Positions 30,609 through 38,049 of a stretch of 38,049 bases of DNA are shown piece by piece (the first letter of the stretch is position 1; the number at the start of each line of letters is the position of its first letter). Location: contig LRSR01009305.1 of NCBI GenBank assembly GCA_001579985.1, forward strand, positions 1 through 38,049, read 5' to 3'. Below the pieces are notes generated by a model. The model was not told the origin of the DNA, made no database searches, and saw only the letters and a program-made list of their open reading frames with translations. Source of the stretch: Hypsibius dujardini. Taxonomy: Eukaryota > Tardigrada > Eutardigrada > Parachela > Hypsibiidae. Position numbers and translations under genes: made by a program.

Positions 30609-31465
30609 TGCCCCCTGTAATGGGGTTTAGGCTACAAGTCCTCCTCCCCTTCCTCCTCTTTATGCCCTCCTTATTTCTATTTTCTGGTGCTGCCCAATGT
30701 CCTCTGATTCGATAAAATGCGGATGGGTTTGCTTAGAATTCTTCATGTTTCATCATCCCAAAAAAGGTCAAACACTATTGGACATTGCCCGAGTGAGTAC
30801 GAAATAAAAAACCAAAACGGGGAAGATTATCTCATACACGGCGGACTTTCACTGGTGAGCTGACTTTGGCGGGCTGCCTGAAAATAGCCCATGCGACAAG
30901 CTTGTCCAATGCGTGACATATAGCCCACCCGACAAGTTCGCCCAGCGGCCAGTTCTCGCTCTCATCTGGGTAGCCCACCCTACAACTCCCAACTCACCTG
31001 CTTGGTCTTTCCCCAGTTACTCTTTACCACTGGTTAGCCCGGTGACCGGATTGGGCGCGAAACTGTCTCTCTCTCTCTCTAGATTCACTCTATACCTCTC
31101 CGTATTTGTGGAAGTATATAAAGCAAGGTCTGCCACCTTAAGAGATATCAGTTCCTTCTCGGCAACAAACAGTTCTACCAATTTGTTTTCCTATTGGTTT
31201 TGGCCGTCTTCGACGACCGTGTTCCCCTTCGGCGTTCGCAATGTCAAAAGTAATAAAACCTTTACTCCCCCTGAAATGGGTTCTCGTGTTTGAATAAGTG
31301 CCAAGAGAACCGGAAGTGATACTAAAAGAATTTGGAACAATTGGGCTTTCAAAAATTATCAAATGGGTTATGATGACCCAAAGAACCTGGGTTAGCACTT
31401 GTAAAAGCAACAGGGAACAAAAATGGGTAAGGGAACTTGTAGCATAAGCCCTATAATGGAACCAT
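30609..31465. mobile_element. Possible larger element bounded by ACTTGTAGC / GCTACAAGT ends
   Basis: CCCCTGTAATGGGGTTTAGGC then TACAAGT at the left is matched in reverse complement by ACTTGTAGC then ATAAGCCCTATAATGG at the right, about 830 bases apart. The same end sequence opens the window. The interior has a CT dinucleotide run (31,066-31,080) and three AGCCCA-x-x-CGACAAG-like units near 30,885-30,980. Pairing of the ends is only partial, so this is tentative. Confidence 0.4.
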
Positions 31466-31705
31466 ACCTCCTCCCCTTGATTAAATTTTCATTCAGATGC
31501 AAATCTCTCCGCCCCGCGCGGAAAGTCTCTTTCGCCGTTGGTATAATTAATTAGCTAAAACGTAATGAAAATCTATCCATTCCATGAGAAGCATTGATTT
31601 GTGGTTGATTTCCGATTTTCGTGCAACATGTATACTTTGACTAAAAAATCTGTTCAATGAAATTACAGTAAACAAGTGGTGTGAAATAATTTGACTAAAT
31701 GGCAG

Positions 31706-32080
31706 GGTAACTGGTCTCACGGCTTCGAGTTCCCCGGCGGCATCGTCATAAGCGAGCACCACATAGACCAACGCTTATGCGGCTCCCAGTGCCTGAAGGT
31801 CAGTGAATGCACCCACAATGTGTACGGCCCCTATGACCGCAAGTGTCAGCTGAAGGGAGGACCCATGGAGAAAAGCTAGGCTCTCGACAACGGCAACGAC
31901 GACTGGATGTGCGGTGTTCATGATGACGAGGCCATTCAGTGGAACGGACAGGACTGAGCGCATCACTGCACCTTCCCCGGGAACAACATTAGCGACCACG
32001 ACATCGCAGCATCCGAATGCGGCTCCAAGTGCCGGACGGCCAGGGAATGCATACACTATGCATTCGACCGTTTCATGCTA
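31706..32080 (+). pseudogene. PAN/apple-domain protein pseudogene, two domain remnants
   Basis: Following a TGGCAG acceptor the frame reads NWSHGFEFPGG, LCGSQCLKVSECTHNVYGP and KCQLKGGPM, then DWMCGV: a PAN-type Cys-rich carbohydrate- or protein-binding module. A second copy follows with HHCTFPGNNIS, SECGSKCRTARECIHYAFDRF. The two repeats align (FPG.xIS ... CGSxC ... ECxH). Two in-frame stops interrupt them, TAG at 31,877 and TGA at 31,955, the second at the place where such repeats often have Trp. Both stops are single-base changes from plausible sense codons. It is a recently disabled gene or exon pair; flanking exons were not recognised. Confidence 0.7.
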
Positions 32081-33003
32081 TTGTTCTCGCTCGCGAAGAG
32101 GGACTTTTACCTAAACGAATCCGAACGAAGAAATTCGCTGAGGCCGCTCGTTCTGAAGAGCATCTTTTCCCTCGTCAGAGTTCATTCACTCATTGGGCTA
32201 GAAGCGAAACAGATCACTCTTTTGAGATGGAAGGGAGGAGTTCGCAGAGGAGGAGGTCAAGGTGGAAGATAGATCCACGGATAGGAGACTTAATTTTCCG
32301 TCACGAATGCGAGTAAATTCGGTAATTTGAGCAGATTATAAAATGGGATTTGTTCCATACGGTCAGGTCAAAGGTACTGGCCATGACCTTAACAACTACA
32401 CAACCACTCCAGACTGTTTTTCACTGGAAATTTCACTTTAGTTCAAATTCAGAAACTTAGCAAATTAAGACATTAAGGTTCCCAAAAGACTGAAGCGGAA
32501 TATAACACATAACAAGAAATGGTTTGAAACACTAAAAATCCCAGTTGGATGCTTGCCAAATAAATGCCTGCTGTGTTGTAAAACTGTAAATGTTGATTGA
32601 AACATCTTGACTGCCATCCTGTCACAAGCCTTTAAAGTGTCATCCGCTGAACCTTCTAAAAAAGGGCTTGGTATTTTAGGTCGCCTCCAAAATAATGTAA
32701 GCGGCGAACGGTGAGTGGAGATTACAAAATTCAACTGACGCCACTTTAACTTGAGAAGTCATAGGCGGATTGAGCATAGGGGACTGCATGCTTACACGGC
32801 ATGGGCGACTGCGTCAATCCGCCTGGGACTAACACTTCCGTTGGATTTTAGCGTACCAATTTACCTTAAACAACGCACAAGCTTTCCCATGTGGATGACC
32901 GAGATCTTCCGCCGAAAAAAGTTCCAGGAGGGAGAGAGAAGCAGGGGAGAACGCGGGGAAAGAAAAATGAGATCAGAACATGGGAGAACGAAGAGGAGCG
33001 CCC
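32081..33003. other. Intergenic, with one stem-loop
   Basis: No gene was recognised. AGGCGGATTGA (32,763-32,773) and TCAATCCGCCT (32,814-32,824) form a perfect 11-bp stem around a 40-base loop. Confidence 0.35.
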
Positions 33004-33222
33004 GAACATGATCTTACAAAATAAGACTCGCGGCAAAGAGCTCCCCGTTCAACGGGGAGAAATTCGTACATTGCAATGATCATGGGCGCTTGATTGACTG
33101 CTAGGCACTGTAACGGCACGTACTAGAACATGTGCTGTGCTTGTGTGCTGGCTGATCTTCCGAATTTCTCCCCGTTGAACGGGGAGATCTTTGCCGCGAG
33201 TCATATTTTGTAAAGTCATGTT
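33004..33222. mobile_element. Foldback element with nested palindrome
   Basis: Left arm (about 33,004-33,066) and right arm (about 33,160-33,222) are inverted copies with a few mismatches, sharing TTACAAAATA, GACTCGCGGCAAAGA and GAGAAATTCG. Each arm itself contains the palindrome CTCCCCGTTCAACGGGGAG. The centre of about 90 bases is unpaired. It is non-coding. Confidence 0.8.
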
Positions 33223-33441
33223 AGGGGACATGGTAATAAAAAAAGGTTTGGTCATGATCGGAGGGTTGCACTGGTAGTTGTTTTCTTGTTAGAGTGGGGG
33301 ACGTTTGCGCAAGGCGGAAGGGTCCCCTTACGCCACCTGCCGGTGCACAACGAGTGTACAATTTGTGCATAGCACGCAGAAGTGTTAAACGCGCATTGCG
33401 CACTTTGCACTTCTGCACAGTCAGACAACCTCGTCTTTTCG

Positions 33442-33965
33442 TCAACATACCTCTGCTTTGCTTGCTCTCTTCGAAAATTTCTGCGCGGATTCCCTCGACG
33501 AGTTCATTCGAGGAGACCACAACAAAACAGCTTTTTGTATCGCGATTACGCTTCCGTACACTTTTACTGCCCATATCAACAGTGCGTGTGCGCACCGTCT
33601 TCTAATCTTCCTAACCATTTTTACGAGGGACGATCCCACGTACGGGCAGCATTTGACGCAGTTGTTGTTGAAACAGCCACGTTCATTGCCCAAAGGTAAT
33701 GACAACTCCACTTTCCCTTCCCGAAATTCCCACGTTTTTTCATCCTGCTTGACCCACTTTTTTGTGGCTTTTCCAGATTTCGGATCAATTAGCCATTCAT
33801 TAAACATATTTGTAATTGGATTTATTCGCATCACCGGATTCAATTCGGACTTCAGAAGAGCGACGTCATTGGGACAATCAACCCTTTCACCTGACTTGCC
33901 ATTTGTCCTGCCATATCTCCGTCGCTCACCTGATTCCCTCCTGCCGTAACTTTTACAGCTTTCAA
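33442..33965 (-). other. Unassigned open frame, possible exon
   Basis: The minus strand stays open for about 175 codons, with a stretch near 33,720-33,900 of protein-like composition (for example NDVALLKSELNPVMRINP and WLIDPKSGKATKKW). The opposite strand also has a 163-codon frame across the same bases, so length alone is weak evidence. Good donor-like sites (CAG|GTGAGC at about 33,929 on the minus strand) are present. I recognise no family. It could be an exon of a gene divergent from the F-BAR gene, or chance. Confidence 0.25.
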
Positions 33966-34393
33966 CTGATTAGGCTTTCGAAAAAACTAGGACAGGCAAG
34001 TTTTAAAAAGAAACTGGTATTATGTCCCGTGGAGGAAAGTCTTGTGGAATAGGGAGAACCTTTCAAAAGAAATCACTCTCGAAAATCCATTTCCCATTAT
34101 CCTGACTAAGTTTTTTGTTTAATTTTCAGATTTCCATATAGCTTTCTCCCTCTTCCAATATTTACCCCTTGGAATCTGCTGGAAAAATGGCATTTAAAAG
34201 GGCTCCGGAGCAACGGCCTCATTAGGCCCAAAGACGCCTCCACCTGCTTGGCCGCATCCGCTGGGATTTTTTCCCCGCACACCGGGTCCACACCTGCTGT
34301 GGTTTTTCAAGCTTTGAATTGGTCCGACTTTGGGAAAAAGTTGCGGACGCAGAATCCGCTCGACGCGTCACGTTTTGCGGGGATTATTTCGTC

Positions 34394-35949
34394 ATGGCGG
34401 ATTGGGGAAAGGATCTGTGGGTGAGTCGTTGCTCGTCTGCTTTTTTCGTCTGACGTTTGGGTTTGGCCGTACTACTCATGAGACTCGGTGTGGGTGCTTG
34501 AAGATGTCTCTTCCTCCTCTTGAGGATGTCAGGAGCGTGTCAAGCATCTGTCAGCATGCTGTGCACATCGCTCGCGCGTCTTTGGCTTTTGCCAATTGCC
34601 ATGGAGTATAATGCCTGGCCTTAATGACTGCATGTGTGTGTGTGCTGTGTGGCTTTCTTCACAAAACAGTCTCGCACAAAAGCGCAGACAGATAGGAGTG
34701 TTTTTTGATGAATTTGGCCTATTTCATCCGGTTTCAAGCCAAGCTTTGTCGAAACAAAAATACTCGGAATTTGTGTTTGCAAGGAGCCGGTTCGGAGGGG
34801 AAGGCGTCCTGCCCGTTGGTTATTTTATTTTCTAAAAAAAATCCAATTTTTACCATTGTTAAATTTATTATAGATTTTAGTTTTTTAATTTATATACTCT
34901 CAGCTAAATAGTTCGCGAGTAAAGCAACCTTCTCGAGACAGAAATTCGTACATATTTATCGTGATGAAAGTGTAGCAGCCAAGTCTGGCCAATTTAGCGT
35001 AAGCAACAATGGAAAATTGATCCTATGCTGCTAATACACATTTAATTTTACCGCGAGTTTTTTCAGGCTTGTGACGAATCTTTAGACGACCCTGTAAATT
35101 AGGCGACTTTTTGAGGCTATTGCATCTTTAGAAAGCTCTTTTTAAGATTATGGAAGTATGGTATGAGGAGGAAGCAAGCAATCGATAGCCTTGAAGGCAG
35201 CCGACCTCACGTTGTTTATTTTTCCTCCAGTTTCGGCATCGTCACGGCTAATTTTTTCAGTTGTTGTTGTTAAAACAAGCTAATGAAAAACGAATCTTTC
35301 ACCATCAAATTTGATCAAGTTTATTGAAAACGTCTGCCGTAATTATTATTTGGAAGATGTACTCGCCAAATTCGGCCACCTTAGCATCGATGTCTACGAG
35401 AGCCCGGCTCAACTTGGTTGAAACCTTCCGCATTTATTTTTCCAGACTGGCAATAAATGCTAAACAATTCAGGAGCATATGTCAGGAATGGAACACGATC
35501 CGTTTCACATTTACAAGCCCACCACGCGGGTTCCATCACCCCAATTTGCATAGATTTTCGCAAGACAGACAGACAGACAGACACGGCATAACCCCAGCAT
35601 CAGTAATCGCCAGACAATCACAATACTGACTCATTTTCCGATCCACCCCCCAAGGGGTGGAGCTCGCTCGCCTTCTGCTTCCGTTTTCAAAGCATACAAT
35701 TTTCTAATGCCGGTAATGCTCTTGTACTTTGCAGGCAGCATGAACAAGCGGCCATTGTCTGTCTGCCTCGTCTCTTGCCTAGTCTCGTAATAATTGTTGC
35801 ATGACATTGTTTGCTTTTTCCGCAAACGAGAGCACATCTTCAAGCACACTGTGGGCAGCTTGTTGAGGAGTGAGTGCGTGTGGAGGTGGCTTGCACGAAA
35901 CGAAAGAGAAAAAAACATGTGTAATATCGGACAGTTTCCTGAGTGGTTG

Positions 35950-35987
<38 letters not shown>

Positions 35988-37987
35988 GTGTCTGTCTGTG
36001 TTTGCCTATGTCTAATGTCTGTGAATTAGACCATGCATGAATATGAATAATTACGATGGCCACGCGCTCTCTCTCTCCCTCTGTAGGGGGTGCGATAACC
36101 GGGCGAGAGTGTTTCGGGCAGGAAACGAGTTTTATTCTCCTCACTCTCTCCGTGGTGTATCTTTTTTTGACCTAGATTTTTTCCTCAGGCATGCTGATGA
36201 TTGCTGACTGAGATTTTTTCTCCCCCGACTGTGTGTGTTTGTGTGTGTATGTATGTCTGTCTGTCTGTCATATCAGTTTGAGCGCCGTGTGTCGAAGTAA
36301 CACCTCGAAAAAGCGTCAAAATGGGATGTAGTGATATAAATTAAAATTGATTATGATAATTGGAAATTGGAAACTAAAAATTGTAAAACAAACGCAGGAC
36401 AGGCTTGTTAAATCAATCAATCAACCGTTGGAAGCTGGGTGCATATTGAACGATCGATGTTGATTGATTGCTTGCTTGATTGATTGCTTGATTGATGGAT
36501 TGTTGAGCTTTCTGATATTTTTAATCAACCAATCAATCACCTGCTGGATGTGCATGTTGAAATGTGCGTCGGGTTCATAATATCTTTTCTGTTTTGTGAC
36601 AGTGCCACACAATTCTGGTGACATGGGTGGTGCTAAACAGTTTGGACATTGTGTTTGGACTATGACAGTTTAGAAATTGGGAAAAAACAATTTAAATAAT
36701 TGATATGGATTTGCCGTTATTTTTAAATTTCTTCCGTTGTGAATCAGATTTTTTTATTATTAGTTATTATAATTGCCTTAAAACTATTGTCGCTATTTCT
36801 TTGCAGGATCAGTACGATGCGATCGCGATGCACACGCAGAAGGGGTTGGAGTTTCTCGACCGGTTCTCCGCCTTCTACAAGCAGCGCTGCGACGTCGAGG
36901 TGAAATACGCCAAAGATCTCAAGTATGTGTGGGTGGGACAACTGGGAGGAGAACAATTAATTTGCCTCCCACTGTTTAAACTACAACGCAGTTGCTTTTC
37001 TATTATTTATAATTTATTTACTTTTCAATTTTAAATTCAGTTTTTTACCTTGCTGTTTTACTTATTGTTATTTATCTCACAATAAGTTACTGTTCAATGT
37101 CCTACCTATTTGAGTAATTAATTATCATTTCGTTATTACGAATAATAATTTTAGCTTTTCTCTTATTTATAATTTATTCATATTTTTTATTCCAGTTTAG
37201 ATTTTTTAACTTACTATTTACTTATTTTAATTTATTTCACAATAAGTCACTATTTAATATGCTATTTAATTTATTTAATTTAATTTTTTTGAGAAAAGTA
37301 ATAATTATATTTTGAGAAAAATAATTTAAATTTTTCGATTCTGCATAGGAACTTGGTGAAGAGTTTCCAGCCAAAGAAGAAGGAAGACGAGGACGGACAG
37401 TTCACTTACTACCGCGGTTTTGTCCGGTTGACCAACGAGCTCAACGATCTGGCGGGTCAGCATGAAAGGCTGGCGGAGGAGCTCCAGCAACAAATAGTGG
37501 TGAAGATTCAGGGCCAGACGAAGGAGCTACGGGACGACCGGAAGCGAGTTAGTGTGAAGATATGAGACGGTCTTCTGCGGGCGGTCCGTGTGACTTTAAC
37601 CGATGGAAACTAATGACTTGTCTATCGTATGTTTTAGCATCTGGATGAGGCGAATCGCATACAGAAGAATCTCGAAGCGAATCTTTCTCAGCTGGAGAAG
37701 GTGAGATTATGTCCCGGAACCAGACAGATAGGCAGGAGTGGCTGGCAGACAGACAGACAGACCGACAGACAGAAGCACATAGACAGACGCATATGCAGGA
37801 CGAGACGGGACAGAGATATGAAATTAATTCTAAACGACTTGCTGCTCTGGATTGAATGTCTCATGATTTGTCTCGGTTGCAGTCAAAGAAATTGTATGAG
37901 AAAGCCTACCGGGAATCACAGAAAGCTCACGACGGCTACCTGAAAGCGGACGCCAATGAGGAGCTCTCCAAGAAGGCAGTACAAGAC
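34394..37987 (+). CDS. TOCA/CIP4/FBP17-family F-BAR protein, 5' part (runs off the window)
   Basis: Exons are 34394-34420, 36807-36922, 37349-37547, 37638-37700 and 37883-37987, all in matching phase, giving the first 170 residues; a donor (GAC|GTAAGA) follows, so the gene continues. The nine-residue first exon (MADWGKDLW) joins to DQYDAIAMHTQKGLEFL, the same beginning as family members (...WGxELWDQxD...HTxxGxxxL). Further F-BAR landmarks are YKQRCDVEVKYAKDLKNL, a Lys/Glu linker, LNDLAGQHERLAEELQQQI and RKRHLDEANRIQ, then a charged coiled-coil stretch. These proteins dimerise into a curved module that binds PIP2 membranes and, through HR1 and SH3 domains beyond the window, link Cdc42 to N-WASP actin assembly in endocytosis. 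Intron 1 is 2,386 bases and carries microsatellites. The ATG is chosen because only it precedes the WGKDLW exon. Confidence 0.88.
35564..35582 (+). repeat. GACA tetranucleotide run in intron 1 of the F-BAR gene
   Basis: About five GACA units. They are complementary to the GTCT run at 35,950, so the intron transcript could pair across about 370 bases. Confidence 0.85.
35950..36000 (+). repeat. GTCT tetranucleotide microsatellite
   Basis: About eleven GTCT units with one GTGT interruption, in intron 1 of the F-BAR gene. A second, shorter run is at 36,245-36,270. Confidence 0.95.
36411..36535 (+). repeat. AATC/ATTG-type repeat patch
   Basis: AATCAATCAATCAA at the left and several TTGATTGATTG units up to an AATCAACCAATCAATC stretch at the right. 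The two ends are complementary and flank the middle units. Confidence 0.7.
37746..37772 (+). repeat. GACA/CAGA microsatellite in the fourth intron of the F-BAR gene
   Basis: Six to seven imperfect GACA units with one ACCG interruption, close after the donor at 37,700. Confidence 0.85.
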
Positions 37988-38049
37988 GTAAGAGATACCA
38001 TGCCCAGTGGTTTATGTGTCACTAGTATTGCTAGCATGCGCATGGGTTT

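Noticed and set aside
30913-31293. 126-codon plus-strand frame
   Set aside because: Low-complexity Ser/Pro-rich text across a CT dinucleotide run within a probable repeat; no motif.
33049-33255. Minus-strand frame of 68 codons
   Set aside because: Lies wholly on the foldback element at 33,004-33,222.
35779-36144. Frames rich in DRQT and CLSV repeats
   Set aside because: Translations of the GTCT/GACA microsatellite in intron 1 of the F-BAR gene.
1-38049. tRNA, rRNA, CRISPR arrays and bacterial operon features
   Set aside because: None seen by eye on either strand; the window is intron-containing animal DNA.

Overview
The window is eukaryotic nuclear DNA from a small invertebrate. The genes are split by short GT-AG introns (about 65 to 110 bases in many places), the space between genes is moderate, and small inverted-repeat transposon relics and GTCT/GACA microsatellites are common. 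The gene content is metazoan and ecdysozoan-like: gustatory-receptor-like 7TM proteins with the TYhhhhhQ-type C-terminal motif, a rhodopsin-like GPCR, a natriuretic-peptide-receptor-like ectodomain, astacin and PAN-domain relics, a TOCA/CIP4 F-BAR protein and a defensin-like peptide family. A tardigrade (Hypsibius/Ramazzottius type) is my best guess. That is an inference from this family mix, not a proof.

Layout. 0-1 kb: an LRAT-domain gene (minus). 1.3-2.3 kb: a MITE and a foldback element. 3.4-5.0 kb: a complete three-exon gustatory-receptor-like gene (plus). 6.2-7.0 kb: an inverted-repeat element. 7.3-8.9 kb: a two-exon GPCR (minus). 10.1-10.9 kb: a decayed or partial second gustatory-like receptor. 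11.1-27.9 kb: three copies (A plus, A' minus, A'' plus) of a block of about 1.2 to 2.2 kb, each carrying a two-exon gene for a secreted eight-cysteine, defensin-like peptide. Between A and A' lies a receptor ectodomain plus transmembrane segment with no kinase or cyclase domain found. Between A' and A'' lies a single-pass membrane protein with a Pro/Gln-rich tail (minus) and a MITE. 26-29.6 kb: astacin protease relics. 31.7-32.1 kb: a PAN-domain pseudogene. 34.4 kb to the window end: the 5' part of a TOCA/CIP4-family F-BAR gene, with a tiny first exon and a long microsatellite-bearing intron 1.

The most interesting structure is the defensin-like cluster. A' and A'' appear identical and collinear over about 1.05 kb in inverted orientation, 5.2 kb apart, so the segment between them could flip or exchange sequence. 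Copy A encodes a diverged mature peptide behind an identical signal-peptide exon. The three copies share a promoter with a TATA box and a GATA-like site. I see no direct functional link between the defensin-like genes and the receptors. The cluster looks shaped by segmental duplication, transposon relics and gene loss.

All exon models were read by eye from splice signals and reading frame. Family assignments are by motif recognition, without database searches.
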